The translations under genes and the position numbers were made by a program. Shown here in pieces: positions 35,616 through 44,974 of a stretch of 64,000 nucleotides of DNA. The notes beneath the pieces were generated by a model. That model was not told the DNA's origin. It searched no databases and was given only the letters and a program-made list of their open reading frames with translations. Every line of letters begins with the position of its first letter. Position 1 is the first letter of the stretch. Origin of the DNA: Flammeovirga yaeyamensis (GTDB lineage: Bacteria > Bacteroidota > Bacteroidia > Cytophagales > Flammeovirgaceae); NCBI RefSeq assembly GCF_018736045.1, contig NZ_CP076132.1, positions 1,101,501 through 1,165,500 of the forward strand, written 5' to 3'.

Positions 35616-36677
35616 ATGGTAAAGAAGAACTTACGCGTTTTTTTATTTATTGGTATATCAGTTTTATCGATTAGCTTAATCGTTTACTTCTACCAAGTTT
35701 TTTATACTAAAAATATTCTTCCAGGGAAAAATGCACAGCCTGCTGTTATAAGAATCCCTCATGGAGCAACAATTCAAAATGTATCAGACACTTTACAAAA
35801 GTATGATATCATTTCTGAGTTGGTTCCTTTTAGATTTGTAAGTAAGGCACTAAAATATAACGAGAATGTGAAGCCAGGTTTGTATGTTTTACAGCCAGGT
35901 ATGACCAATATCGAAGCAGTTCGCTATTTAAGATCTGGAGCACAGTCTCCGACTAAAATCACGTTCAATAATGCAAGAACATTAGAAGACGTAGCACAAA
36001 GAATAACACCTCGTTTAGAAATTACTCCAGACGAAGTTTTAGATGCCATCCATGATAAAGAGTTATTAAACGCCTTAGGATTGGACAGCATGACCGTAAA
36101 AGCTATCTTCATTCCTAATACCTACGAAGTATATTGGACCTTATCTGCAAAAGGTTTGGTCACAAGAATGAAAAAGGAGTATGATAACTTCTGGAACGAT
36201 TCTAGAAAACAAAAAGCAGAGAAATTAGGCTTAACTCCTTACCAAGTAACTGTTTTAGCTTCTATTGTAGAATCGGAAACCATTAAGGTAGACGAGATGC
36301 CAAAAGTAGCTGGTTTGTATGTAAACCGTCTAAATAAAGGATGGGCATTACAATCAGATCCGACTGTTGTTTTTGGTTGCGTTGAAGAAGGAGTAGTGGC
36401 TGAGTTTACTGATGTAAAAAGAGTGTTGAACAAGCACCTAGAAGTAGACTCACCTTACAATACGTATAAGTATTCAGGTTTACCTCCGGGACCAATTAGA
36501 ATTCCATCTACACAAGCTTTAAACGCGGTATTGAATGCAGAAAAGCACAGATACATGTACATGGTAGCCTCTGATGATTTCTCAGGATATCATCATTTTT
36601 CGAAGACATTAAGAGAGCATAATATTTATGCGGCTAAATATCAAAGAGCCTTAAACAAGGCGAGAGTGTACAAGTAA
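35616..36677 (+). CDS. mltG: endolytic murein transglycosylase MltG (YceG-like)
   Basis: Inner-membrane lytic transglycosylase that cuts nascent glycan strands and sets their length. The protein has 353 residues: one N-terminal transmembrane helix (about 8-27), a LysM-like region (IRIPHGATIQNVSDTL), and the YceG domain with catalytic Glu219 in LASIVESET. The conserved LQSDPTVVFG and SPYNTYKYSGLPPGPI also match. A terminator follows directly. Confidence 0.94.
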   Translation: MVKKNLRVFLFIGISVLSISLIVYFYQVFYTKNILPGKNAQPAVIRIPHGATIQNVSDTLQKYDIISELVPFRFVSKALKYNENVKPGLYVLQPGMTNIEAVRYLRSGAQSPTKITFNNARTLEDVAQRITPRLEITPDEVLDAIHDKELLNALGLDSMTVKAIFIPNTYEVYWTLSAKGLVTRMKKEYDNFWNDSRKQKAEKLGLTPYQVTVLASIVESETIKVDEMPKVAGLYVNRLNKGWALQSDPTVVFGCVEEGVVAEFTDVKRVLNKHLEVDSPYNTYKYSGLPPGPIRIPSTQALNAVLNAEKHRYMYMVASDDFSGYHHFSKTLREHNIYAAKYQRALNKARVYK

Positions 36678-36701
36678 ACACTGCTTGATATATAAGAGAA
36701 G

Positions 36702-36729
36702 AAAGGGAGCATTTGATGTTCCCTTTTTT
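36702..36729 (+). terminator. intrinsic terminator after mltG
   Basis: AAAGGGAGCAT at 36702-36712 pairs with ATGTTCCCTTT at 36716-36726 with one wobble over a three-base loop, then T6. Confidence 0.8.
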
Positions 36730-36796
36730 GTTTGCCTATATTTCTATATCAGTTTTAATTAAGCTTCTAATTTGAAGAAGAAGAGCAAAAATTGAG

Positions 36797-37843
36797 TCAC
36801 TCAAACTTCACACAACACACCGAACGAATCCCTTCCACTTTCTCAATCAACTCCAATTTTCCAGTAGTTTCTTGTATCGAAAAAGAAACCATAGAAGCAG
36901 AGTCTTGGTTGCCTACAATAAGCATGGAACCGTCTGGAGAAATTTCGAAATCTCTTGGTGTAATACCTAGGGTAGGTACTTCATCGATGAGAGTTAGATC
37001 TTCTTTTTTAACATCAAAATGTAGGATGGAAATACTATTGGTACTTCTTACTCCACAATAGATAAAACGACCATCTTTAGATAATTTGATAGCGGACGCT
37101 GATGCTACATTATTGTGATCTTGAGTCATCACTGAGACATTCTTGATCCATTGCCAAGCTTCATTTTCCCATTTTAGAATACTGATATTGCCAGTCATTT
37201 CATTGGAAACAAAACAGTAGTTGTTATTTGGATGTTGTACCAAATGCCTTGGGCCTCCACCTGCAGGGATACTTACTTCAGCTACCTGTTCGAACCGGGC
37301 ATTTTGATATTTTAGACTATAGATTTTATCGTTTCCTAGATCAGTAAGAAGTAAAAGATCATGGGCCTCATCATAATGAGCTAAGTGGGCATGAGGACCT
37401 TCTTGTCGATCTTTATTGATACTCCCTCCACTGTATTTTATATTTTGTGAAAAGGGGAGAGGAACCCCATTTTCATCCAAATCGTATTTTAGAAAGTTAC
37501 CAGTTTCGTAACAGCTAACTATTAAACAATCATACTTTTTGATGTGTAAAATATGACAAGGTAAACCACCATTAATTTCTAAAGAACCAACCAATTCCAA
37601 ATGTCCTAAATTGGTTTGGAAACAAAGTAAACGAGGACCTAAAGCCTGTAAACGTTCTTGAAAAGTATAAAGTAATTGATGTCTTGGATTTAAAGTAAAA
37701 TACCCAGGGTTGATGGTATCATGGCTATGAGCCAAAGTTATTTCAGAAGTCTCATTGTTGATATTGAAATACTGAATGCCGACACCGTTACCCGACAATC
37801 CAGGACCTACATGTTCCGTATATGATGATGTGTAAAAATTCAT
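36797..37843 (-). CDS. lactonase family protein (6-phosphogluconolactonase-type beta-propeller)
   Basis: A 348-residue protein of the YbhE/Pgl seven-bladed propeller family, without signal peptide. Recognisable segments are GGLPCHILHIKKYDCLIVSCYETGN (split here by fold rather than domain), QEGPHAHLAHY, GGGPRHLVQHPNNNYCFVSNE, ASASAIKLSKDGRFIYCGVR and TPRDFEISPDGSMLIVGNQDS, in the usual order. It hydrolyses a sugar lactone to the acid in family members studied. It is divergent from the IclR gene at 37981 and borders the catabolic island, so a non-phosphorylated sugar lactone made by the MDR or Gfo/Idh enzymes is a plausible substrate. Confidence 0.85.
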   Translation of the reverse strand: MNFYTSSYTEHVGPGLSGNGVGIQYFNINNETSEITLAHSHDTINPGYFTLNPRHQLLYTFQERLQALGPRLLCFQTNLGHLELVGSLEINGGLPCHILHIKKYDCLIVSCYETGNFLKYDLDENGVPLPFSQNIKYSGGSINKDRQEGPHAHLAHYDEAHDLLLLTDLGNDKIYSLKYQNARFEQVAEVSIPAGGGPRHLVQHPNNNYCFVSNEMTGNISILKWENEAWQWIKNVSVMTQDHNNVASASAIKLSKDGRFIYCGVRSTNSISILHFDVKKEDLTLIDEVPTLGITPRDFEISPDGSMLIVGNQDSASMVSFSIQETTGKLELIEKVEGIRSVCCVKFE

Positions 37844-37953
37844 TTCATTAAGTTTGTTTCTTTGATTTTAACGAAATATTTGATGAGATAAAATTCAAAG
37901 CAAAACTTTAGAAAATACTGAACGATTTACACCCTATAATTTGACCAATTTCT

Positions 37954-37961
37954 TATTTTTG
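37954..37961 (+). promoter_or_regulatory. putative -7 element for the IclR regulator gene
   Basis: TATTTTTG matches TAnnTTTG, 20 bases before the ATG at 37981, inside the 137-base divergent region shared with the lactonase gene. IclR proteins often bind such divergent regions; no operator palindrome is obvious. Confidence 0.4.
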
Positions 37962-37980
37962 TTGAAACTAAATTGAGCTT

Positions 37981-38751
37981 ATGCCTACTTATAACTCTCC
38001 TGCCCTAGATAAGGGATTAGACATCTTAGAATTTTTATCGTCTCAGTCGGTTCCACAATCTCAAGCAGAAATTGGAACGGGAATTAACCGTAAACCCAAC
38101 GAGATTTACCGTATGTTGGTATGTCTTGAGGAGAGAGGTTATATCAACAAAGAACCGATCTCAGGAAAGTATCAACTGACCTTAAGGTTATTTCAATTAT
38201 CCCACCATCACTCTTCGATAGATTACTTGGTGAAATCCTCTATGCCTTACTTGGAACAGTTGTCTCAGACCATCAAACAATCATGTCATCTTAGCTTTTT
38301 CTACCAAAATAAGTTATTGATCATTTGTCAGGCGAAGAGTATGACTCCAATTTCTTTATCCGTAGAAGTAGGCGGAGTTTTTCCAATCACCCAAACCAAT
38401 TCTGGGAAGATTATTTTAGCCAATAAATCGACATCAGAAAGAAAGCAAATATTGAAAGCTTCTGACGATTATCAGATACTCTCTAAAGATGAGAAGGGAG
38501 CATTGGAGAAGGAGTTATCCGATTTAAAAGATCTCAAATGCTTTGTGCAGAAAAGTACCTTAACCGAAGGAGTAACCGATTTTGCAGCTCCAGTCTATGA
38601 TATCAACAATGAAGTAATGGCTGTTTTAGTAGTATCTGGATTGACTTCTCAGTTAAAGAACGTATCTCAAGAAGATATTATCAAAGAGATATTAAATACT
38701 GTAGATGCCATTAATGTATCTATTGGAGGCGTTCCAAAAGACAAAAAATAA
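37981..38751 (+). CDS. IclR family transcriptional regulator
   Basis: A 256-residue regulator with an N-terminal winged helix-turn-helix (ALDKGLDILEFLS, then AEIGTGINRKPNEIYRMLVC and a wing around GYINKEPISGKYQL) and a C-terminal effector domain (CHLSFFYQNKLLIICQ, FPITQTNSGKIILA, GVTDFAAPVYD). IclR proteins usually control catabolism of aromatic or sugar-derived acids, binding a small carboxylate. It lies between the lactonase gene and the catabolic operon and is the only regulator in the island, so it is the best candidate for controlling it. Confidence 0.92.
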   Translation: MPTYNSPALDKGLDILEFLSSQSVPQSQAEIGTGINRKPNEIYRMLVCLEERGYINKEPISGKYQLTLRLFQLSHHHSSIDYLVKSSMPYLEQLSQTIKQSCHLSFFYQNKLLIICQAKSMTPISLSVEVGGVFPITQTNSGKIILANKSTSERKQILKASDDYQILSKDEKGALEKELSDLKDLKCFVQKSTLTEGVTDFAAPVYDINNEVMAVLVVSGLTSQLKNVSQEDIIKEILNTVDAINVSIGGVPKDKK

Positions 38752-38912
38752 CCCCGAAATGATGCAAGCACCAAATCGAGGTCTAGATAGTGTAACGTCG
38801 TAGATGAATCATTAGTCAAATAAGGTATATCTATAATGACGTTGATAACTATCAATTACAGCTTATGAAAAAGGGTTAAGTTGATATTGTTCCAATCCAA
38901 ATAGAAGAATAG

Positions 38913-39356
38913 TTACCCTTTTTTCTTCGCAAGTAAAATGTGATCACAAACCAAAACCAATTCGTCTCTTTGATTGATCACTTCCACGTGTTCAATCACC
39001 TGACCCAATTCTGGCTTCTTCGATTCCGACTTCTCAGAAATCGTTACTTTCACATGAATTGTATCGCCTATATGTACCGGCTTTACAAAACGTAAACGAT
39101 CATATCCTTTAGAAAACGCCTCCGGATTAATCTCCGTTGCCGTCATCCCAATAGCCACACTAAACGTTAGCGTGCCATGTGCAATACGCTCCTTAAAAGG
39201 CTGCGTCTTACACCACTCCGCGTCCATATGATGCGGAAAAAAATCTCCAGTCTGACCTGCATGTACTACAAAGTCAGTCTCTGTTATAGTTCTACCAAGA
39301 GTCTCTCTATAGTCTCCTAGTGTGTAATCTTCGAAAAATTGTGATTTTATATACAA
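38913..39356 (-). CDS. MaoC family (R-specific) dehydratase/hydratase
   Basis: Hot-dog-fold hydratase acting on acyl-CoA, 147 residues. The hydratase-2 motif is present: [13 protein letters not shown] with the catalytic Asp and His, then [11 protein letters not shown]. The loop [17 protein letters not shown] also fits the family. It probably adds water to, or removes it from, a CoA thioester produced by the CoA-transferases upstream in the island; the R stereochemistry is family knowledge, not visible here. A MITE-like repeat separates it from the SDR gene, so it may be the last gene of the operon or have its own promoter. Confidence 0.9.
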   Translation of the reverse strand: MYIKSQFFEDYTLGDYRETLGRTITETDFVVHAGQTGDFFPHHMDAEWCKTQPFKERIAHGTLTFSVAIGMTATEINPEAFSKGYDRLRFVKPVHIGDTIHVKVTISEKSESKKPELGQVIEHVEVINQRDELVLVCDHILLAKKKG

Positions 39357-39404
39357 GGTTGTTGTAATTTAAATAAGTTGAATATTAACCCTTTGATGGG
39401 AGGG

Positions 39405-39570
39405 GAAATGAAAGATTGAAAATGAAAAATTAAGAATGAAAAATGAAAAACGTGAAATGTGAAGGTAACGTTCGTATTAGCTCTCCAAATCAAAATGATT
39501 CTCTCAAACATTAAAACCACGTTATTGTCACTAACTACGTTTTTAATTTTTCACTTTTCATTTTTAATTT
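39405..39570. repeat. MITE-like element, shorter copy
   Basis: TGAAAAACGTGAAATGT at 39444-39460 is identical to the left end of the element at 5231, and the right end (39537-39570) shares TTTTTCACTTTTCATTTTT with that element's right end. The core TAACGTTCGTATT lies at 39466-39478. The middle differs and is shorter. It fills most of the gap 39357-39627 between the MaoC and SDR genes. Confidence 0.6.
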
Positions 39571-39627
39571 AAAAAGTGTCTAGAAAAACAATCCCTAAAT
39601 CCCCCAAAATCTCACTACAATAAGAGA

Positions 39628-40398
39628 CTACCTCCCCATCCATCCGCCATCAACGAGCATTACTGCTCCTTGCATATAGGCGCTAGCTTCTGAGCAAAGG
39701 AAGACTACTGGGCCGGCAAAATCTGTTGGTTTACCCCAGCGTCCTGAAGGGATACGTGCTAGGATTTGCTCTGATCTTACTGGGTCATTACGAAGTGCTT
39801 CCGTGTTGTCAGTGTCGATGTAACCAGGTGCAATAGCATTAACGTTAACGCCTTTTGATGCCCATTCGTTAGCAAAAGCCATGGTCATTTGTCCGATGGC
39901 ACCTTTTGATGCAGCATAGCCAGGAACGGTGATACCGCCTTGGAAAGTTAGAAGTGATGCTGTGAATACCACTTTACCAGAACCACGAGCCACCATTTCT
40001 TTACCGATTTCTCTGGTTAAAATGAACTGTGCATTTTGGTTTACTTCGATAACTTTATCCCACATTTCGTCGGGATGTTCTACAGCTGGTGCTCTAAGGA
40101 TTGTACCCGCATTGTTGATTAGAATATCGATAACTGGGTGATCTGCTTTTACTTCTTTGATGAAAGCATAAAGAGAGGAACGGTCGGAGAAATCGCATGT
40201 ATATGCAGAGAACTTACGACCGACTGCGGTAACTGCTTTTTCTACGTTACTACCTGATTTTTCCAAAGAGGCACTTACTCCAATGATGTCTGCTCCAGCT
40301 TCTGCTAAAGCGACAGCCATACCCATACCGATACCTCTTTTACAACCTGTAACTAAAGCTACTTTTCTTTCTAAGCTAAATGTATTTAAAACGCTCAT
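39628..40398 (-). CDS. kduD: short-chain dehydrogenase, KduD-like (2-dehydro-3-deoxy-gluconate-type oxidoreductase)
   Basis: NAD(P)-dependent oxidoreductase of 256 residues. The cofactor motif TGCKRGIGMGMA, the NNAG motif and the catalytic Ser and YxxxK (TASLLTFQGG, then GYAASKGAIG) are present. The C-terminal third (NVNAIAPGYIDTDNTEALRN, then RIPSGRWGKPTDFAGPVVFL and VDGGWMGR) follows E. coli KduD very closely. KduD interconverts 2,5-diketo-3-deoxygluconate and 2-keto-3-deoxygluconate in uronate breakdown; here the exact substrate may differ because the neighbours are not the usual pectin genes. The MDR gene lies 31 bases upstream. Confidence 0.88.
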   Translation of the reverse strand: MSVLNTFSLERKVALVTGCKRGIGMGMAVALAEAGADIIGVSASLEKSGSNVEKAVTAVGRKFSAYTCDFSDRSSLYAFIKEVKADHPVIDILINNAGTILRAPAVEHPDEMWDKVIEVNQNAQFILTREIGKEMVARGSGKVVFTASLLTFQGGITVPGYAASKGAIGQMTMAFANEWASKGVNVNAIAPGYIDTDNTEALRNDPVRSEQILARIPSGRWGKPTDFAGPVVFLCSEASAYMQGAVMLVDGGWMGR

Positions 40399-40429
40399 TG
40401 CTTAATTTTTTTATCTAATGATGTGAGAA

Positions 40430-41443
40430 TTATTGACAGTCGATTAAGAATTTCATACCTGTTGGATTCTTATCGATGTCTTCGAATATTTGTTGGATAT
40501 CATCAATTGGTTTTGTGGCAGTGATGATCTTATCGAAATTGTATTTGTTTTCTGTAATCAATTGAATCGACTCTTCGTAGTCTTCTTTTTCGTATACACG
40601 AGCGCCAATCAATTCCAATTCTTTCCAGAAGAACTTGAATAGATCCACTGGTTTTTTCTCTCCATGAATGGCCACCATCACGATACGCCCTCTGATGCCT
40701 GCGACCTCTGTCATTACATCTAAAGAGGCTTGTACGCCTGCAACCTCGAAAACGACATCAGCTAGTCCGCCCTCTGTTTGTTGGTCGACATATGCGACTA
40801 GGTCGGTGTTGATGGGGTTCACAACTTCGAATCCCATTCCTTCAGCCATTTTAATTCGGGCATCATTCACTTCTGAAATAATGACATGGGCTCCTTTACT
40901 TTTTGCAACCATTGCAACAAGTAATCCGATGGGACCTCCACCTAAGACCACTGCTACTTCGTCTTTCTTCAGTCTACTCATGCGTACATCATGACAAGCA
41001 ACTGATAGTGGCTCGATAAGTGCGGCTAATTTAAGGTCGGTTTCTTCTTTTAATTTATGTAATGTGAAAGCAGGAACATTCCAGTATTGTTGCATGGCAC
41101 CTGGGCTATCAATGCCTATAAACTTTAAAGCTTTGGCGATATGGCTATGACCTTTATCTGCTGCTGTTTCACCTCTGTTATCTAATGGACGAACTGTGAT
41201 TTTCTCACCTACTTTATATCCTTCAACTCCTTCTCCAACTGCATCTACAGTACCCGACATTTCGTGACCGATAGTTAAGGGAATGTTTACACGTTTGTCC
41301 ATCATACCATGATAAATGTGTACATCTGTACCGCAAACTCCACAGTAAGCTACTTTAATTCTAACTTCACCTGCAGCGGGTGCTTCTATATCTTTTTCAA
41401 CAACAGTGAAGGTTTGATTTCCTTCGTATAATGATGCTTTCAT
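40430..41443 (-). CDS. zinc-type medium-chain dehydrogenase without structural-zinc cysteines
   Basis: Alcohol/polyol dehydrogenase of 337 residues. Catalytic-zinc residues are present: Cys in CGVCGTD, His-Glu in IGHEMSG and Glu in IEPLSVACHD; the Rossmann motif is VLGGGPIGLL. The lobe that usually carries four structural-zinc cysteines (here about residues 84-112, TVRPLDNRGETAADKGHSHI) has none, an uncommon feature among sorbitol/threonine dehydrogenase relatives. It lies 31 bases from the SDR gene and 52 from the Gfo/Idh gene. A role oxidising a sugar or sugar acid is likely. Confidence 0.88.
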   Translation of the reverse strand: MKASLYEGNQTFTVVEKDIEAPAAGEVRIKVAYCGVCGTDVHIYHGMMDKRVNIPLTIGHEMSGTVDAVGEGVEGYKVGEKITVRPLDNRGETAADKGHSHIAKALKFIGIDSPGAMQQYWNVPAFTLHKLKEETDLKLAALIEPLSVACHDVRMSRLKKDEVAVVLGGGPIGLLVAMVAKSKGAHVIISEVNDARIKMAEGMGFEVVNPINTDLVAYVDQQTEGGLADVVFEVAGVQASLDVMTEVAGIRGRIVMVAIHGEKKPVDLFKFFWKELELIGARVYEKEDYEESIQLITENKYNFDKIITATKPIDDIQQIFEDIDKNPTGMKFLIDCQ

Positions 41444-41495
41444 TGTTATATTTTTATTGCTTTTTGATCAGAATAATTTAATCGATTGGTGTTCC

Positions 41496-42569
41496 CTAAA
41501 TGGATCCGTATTCAGGCTTCACTCCACCCATATCGCTTGATTTATACGCGGCTTCTACCACATGCATGGTCTTTAGAATATCTTCAATAGAAGTATCTAA
41601 GTGATCCGATTCTCCGTTGGCATAACAGATTAAAGAAGACATCGTACCGATAAATGCGTCTGGGAACCAAGAACCTTCCAATTGCTTGGTTTTCCATTCT
41701 GGCTTTTTGCCTTCCTCAAGAATACAGTACTCGAAAGAGTCGGGCATACCGTCTGGGTAGTTCATCAAAAGGCCCATTTTTGCGTATATTGCACCTTTTG
41801 TACCTTCCCATTTCACATAGCTTTCTTGATGATCGAACCCGAAAACATGGTCGTGGTTTGTACTTACTAATGCTCGAACATCATCATCATATTCCATGAT
41901 TACATTGGTACGGGTAGACGACATTTCTTTAGAAGGATGCTTTAAAGTTTTCGCCATAATTCCTTTTGGATCTCCCAGGAACGATCTCACTAAATCGATA
42001 TGGTGAATACTGTGTTGTTGGATTTCTAATCTAGGATGATACATCACGTTAGGGAAGATTTCCCATGGAGTATACACCGAAACCTTAACTTCCATATCGT
42101 AGATTTTACCAATGGCTTCTTTATTGATTAAATCACGAGCCGCCATGATATAAGGAGCAAAACGCAACTGACAATTGACTGCCGCGATAAGCTTTTTTCT
42201 TCTACATACTTCGATGATTTCCTTCGTTTGCTCAAAGTAATCACCCAAAGGTTTTTGAATCAGAACTGCAGCACCATCAGGTAATTTTTCTAAGGTAGCT
42301 ACAAACTGATTCGGCATTAATGTTAAGTCGAAAACGGCATTCTCCGGAGCTTGGGCGATAGCATCATCGATGCTATCAAATACTCTGGGGATATCGAATT
42401 TTGCCGCAATTTTTTCTGCACGTTCTTTTGTTCTGTTGGTGATGCCATATACTTCAAATCCAGCTTTTCTATAAGCGGGCATATGTGCATCGTTGACAAT
42501 ACCTCCTGCTCCGATAATAATGATCGGGCGAGCTATTTTTGGTAAGGTATATTGATAATTTATTTCCAT
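41496..42569 (-). CDS. Gfo/Idh/MocA family oxidoreductase
   Basis: NAD(P)-dependent sugar oxidoreductase of 357 residues. The Rossmann motif is IIIIGAGGIVNDAHMPAY. The usual EKP motif reads IQKPLG, with Gln for Glu, while Lys is kept. The C-terminal catalytic histidine lies in QQHSIHHIDLVRSFLG. Members act on glucose, inositol, fructose or related sugars. It starts 12 bases after the stop of the second SBP gene, so it is part of the cassette B operon and may perform the first oxidation of the imported sugar or a later redox step. Confidence 0.9.
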   Translation of the reverse strand: MEINYQYTLPKIARPIIIIGAGGIVNDAHMPAYRKAGFEVYGITNRTKERAEKIAAKFDIPRVFDSIDDAIAQAPENAVFDLTLMPNQFVATLEKLPDGAAVLIQKPLGDYFEQTKEIIEVCRRKKLIAAVNCQLRFAPYIMAARDLINKEAIGKIYDMEVKVSVYTPWEIFPNVMYHPRLEIQQHSIHHIDLVRSFLGDPKGIMAKTLKHPSKEMSSTRTNVIMEYDDDVRALVSTNHDHVFGFDHQESYVKWEGTKGAIYAKMGLLMNYPDGMPDSFEYCILEEGKKPEWKTKQLEGSWFPDAFIGTMSSLICYANGESDHLDTSIEDILKTMHVVEAAYKSSDMGGVKPEYGSI

Positions 42570-42581
42570 TTCATTATTGAT

Positions 42582-43817
42582 TTAACTGTTCACAAGCTCA
42601 AGCTGATCCACTTTTTCTTGTGCATTGGCTAAGATGTTTTCTATGTCTTCTTCTGTGTTGATTACCTTTATCACTAACTCATCGATGATGTCGGCTACTT
42701 GAGACCAATTGTTCATTCGAGGCAATGATTCTGTGTTTTTATGTAGTTCTTCTAGTTTATGATAATAAGGGATTTCTTGATTTACTTTAGGACTTCTCCA
42801 AGTCGAAACACGGCATCCGATACCGCCCTCTAAAGTCAGGAGTTCGTCGTTTTTAACTGATGTAGCATACTTGATAAAGTCGTAAGCCAATTGTTGTTTT
42901 TTACTACCTGCACCAATCACGTACATCCAATACGCATTTAGAGAAACGCCTTCTCCACCTTCACCGGCAGGGATGTAAGCCACATCAACTTTGCCTTTTA
43001 CTTTTGAATCTGGGCTCACTTCGCAGTTGGCTGCAAATCCAAACCAATTCACACTTAAAGCCAATTCGCCATTGGCAAAAGCTAAGCCTGCATCTACAGA
43101 ATCAAATTCTCTGGATTTAGGATGGATTGCTTCTTTATTTTGAAGTGCTTTTCTGTAGAACTTCATTCCTTCTACTGTCGCTTTTGAATGAAGGACCACT
43201 TTATCCTCTTCAGTGATTAATTGTCCTCCTCTTGTCCATAGCTGAAGACAGAAATCGAAGACGGTATTGTGTCCATCAGGATAAGCCGCGAAAGTGGTTC
43301 CGTACAAGTTCATGAGAGGACGGTGAAAGAAAGAAGCTACCTCCATCAGTTCGTCCCATGTTTTAGGTACAGAAAGTTCTCTGTTATATTTTTTCTGGAA
43401 TAATCTTCTTTCAATAGGATCTTCGAAAAGATCAGTTCTGTACATCAAGCACTCGGGGCCGTTGTGAAAAGGAAGACCCATAACTGCATCTCCGAAACGT
43501 TGTTTACCAAGAAGTGATTCGCTCCAAGCAGCTTCAATTGCAGAAGGATCGTCACCAATAAATGGCATAAGATCGATGATGGATTTAGTGCTGTAGGCTT
43601 CCGTAATCCAATCGGTATTCATTAATGCAATGTCCCATTCTCCATTTTTTAGACCGTATTCTTTTAAGGTCGTATCGTAGAGAGGGTGCAAGTCCATTGG
43701 AATAGCTTCTAATTCAACATCACATGATCTTTGCGTGCAGAAGTCGTCCCAAATCTTTTGGAGAGCACTTTCAAAAGGTCCGAATTTACGAACAGCAATT
43801 CTCAACTTTTCCTTCAT
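42582..43817 (-). CDS. second solute-binding-protein homologue without signal peptide (cassette B)
   Basis: A 411-residue homologue of family 1 sugar-binding proteins, with typical segments [55 protein letters not shown] and [16 protein letters not shown]. It begins directly with [18 protein letters not shown], which has no signal peptide or lipobox. Its start overlaps the type 2 CoA-transferase gene by 32 bases, so it is translated from the same message and should remain in the cytoplasm. It is only distantly related to the SBP homologues at 13514 and 46116. Ligand unknown; a sugar or sugar acid is implied by family and context. Confidence 0.82.
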   Translation of the reverse strand: MKEKLRIAVRKFGPFESALQKIWDDFCTQRSCDVELEAIPMDLHPLYDTTLKEYGLKNGEWDIALMNTDWITEAYSTKSIIDLMPFIGDDPSAIEAAWSESLLGKQRFGDAVMGLPFHNGPECLMYRTDLFEDPIERRLFQKKYNRELSVPKTWDELMEVASFFHRPLMNLYGTTFAAYPDGHNTVFDFCLQLWTRGGQLITEEDKVVLHSKATVEGMKFYRKALQNKEAIHPKSREFDSVDAGLAFANGELALSVNWFGFAANCEVSPDSKVKGKVDVAYIPAGEGGEGVSLNAYWMYVIGAGSKKQQLAYDFIKYATSVKNDELLTLEGGIGCRVSTWRSPKVNQEIPYYHKLEELHKNTESLPRMNNWSQVADIIDELVIKVINTEEDIENILANAQEKVDQLELVNS

Positions 43818-44964
43818 GATCCATAGCGTTTAATTCTTTCAAAATTTCCTGAGTATGTTCTCCAATTGATGGAGATCCTAAAGTTGATGTGAGGTATTCT
43901 CCATCAATTTTAATAGGACAACGAGTGGTTTTGTACTCGAATCCATCGCCCATTTTTACATTCTGAATCATGTTGAGGGCTTTGAAACCATCGTGCTTGA
44001 AAAGGGTATCCCAATTCAAAACATCTGCACACCAGATATCGGCAGGTTCTAGAATAGAAAGCCAATGTTCTGTGGTTGCAGTAAGTAAATGTTCAGCCAG
44101 AATATTCTTGATTTCATCTCTTTGTGTAAACCAAGTATCAGGTTCAGGATAGTTGGTTAAAGACGGACAACTAAGTAGTTCTCCCAATACTGGGATAGCA
44201 CCCATAGCTAGGGCTAAATGTCCATTTTTAGTAGCATAAACCCCATAAGGAGCGCCTAAATAAGCGTGTGCATTATTGCTTGCGGTTCTTACAGTAGGTT
44301 CACCACCATCGTGATAATAGGTCGTGATCGTTTCGAATTGGAAATCTAAAATCGACTCCAACATGCTTACCGATACTTTACTTCCTTGATTGGTTTTGAA
44401 TCTTTTGATTAATGAAGCGATGATACCTTGAGCCAAGTGAGCTCCCGCCAAAATATCAACAATGGCAATACCCATAGGTACCGGCCCTTTATCGGCATTA
44501 CCACTTAACCACGTAACACCTGATAACGATTGAAGCAATAGATCTTGCCCAGGCTTAGCTGACCATGGACCTTCGGAACCATATCCAGAAATATCACCGT
44601 AAACAATCGAAGGATTTATTTCTTTAACCGTATCATAATCCAACCCTAAACGTTCGATGACTCCCGGTCTGAAATTGTGGACCAAAACATCTGCTTTAGC
44701 AATTAGTTTCAGTACTTTTTCTTTATCGATATCCGATTTTAAATCGGCTTGAAAACTCTCTTTATTTCTATTGATCGCTCTAAAAACGGAAGACTCACCA
44801 TTGAGCATTACATTGGAAACATAAAGCTGACGGCAGATATCACCTGTTTCGGGGCGTTCTACTTTGATGACTCTCGCACCAAGATCTGCCAATCGAAGTG
44901 TAGCCGATGGAGCAGACAAAAACTGGCTTAGATCAACTACTAATATATCTTTTAATGGAAGCAT
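43786..44964 (-). CDS. CaiB/BaiF family (class III) CoA-transferase, type 2 (cassette B)
   Basis: Counterpart of the cassette A protein at 15832, 392 residues from the ATG at 44964. It carries [32 protein letters not shown], the catalytic Asp170 (MGIAIVDIL) and [17 protein letters not shown]. Further upstream in-frame starts would run into the preceding gene and lack homology. It begins ten bases after the stop of the type 1 gene, and its last 32 bases overlap the start of the second SBP gene, giving it a C-terminal extension of about 13 residues not seen in the cassette A copy. Confidence 0.92.
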   Translation of the reverse strand: MLPLKDILVVDLSQFLSAPSATLRLADLGARVIKVERPETGDICRQLYVSNVMLNGESSVFRAINRNKESFQADLKSDIDKEKVLKLIAKADVLVHNFRPGVIERLGLDYDTVKEINPSIVYGDISGYGSEGPWSAKPGQDLLLQSLSGVTWLSGNADKGPVPMGIAIVDILAGAHLAQGIIASLIKRFKTNQGSKVSVSMLESILDFQFETITTYYHDGGEPTVRTASNNAHAYLGAPYGVYATKNGHLALAMGAIPVLGELLSCPSLTNYPEPDTWFTQRDEIKNILAEHLLTATTEHWLSILEPADIWCADVLNWDTLFKHDGFKALNMIQNVKMGDGFEYKTTRCPIKIDGEYLTSTLGSPSIGEHTQEILKELNAMDHEGKVENCCS

Positions 44965-44974
44965 ATTTTTGTCT

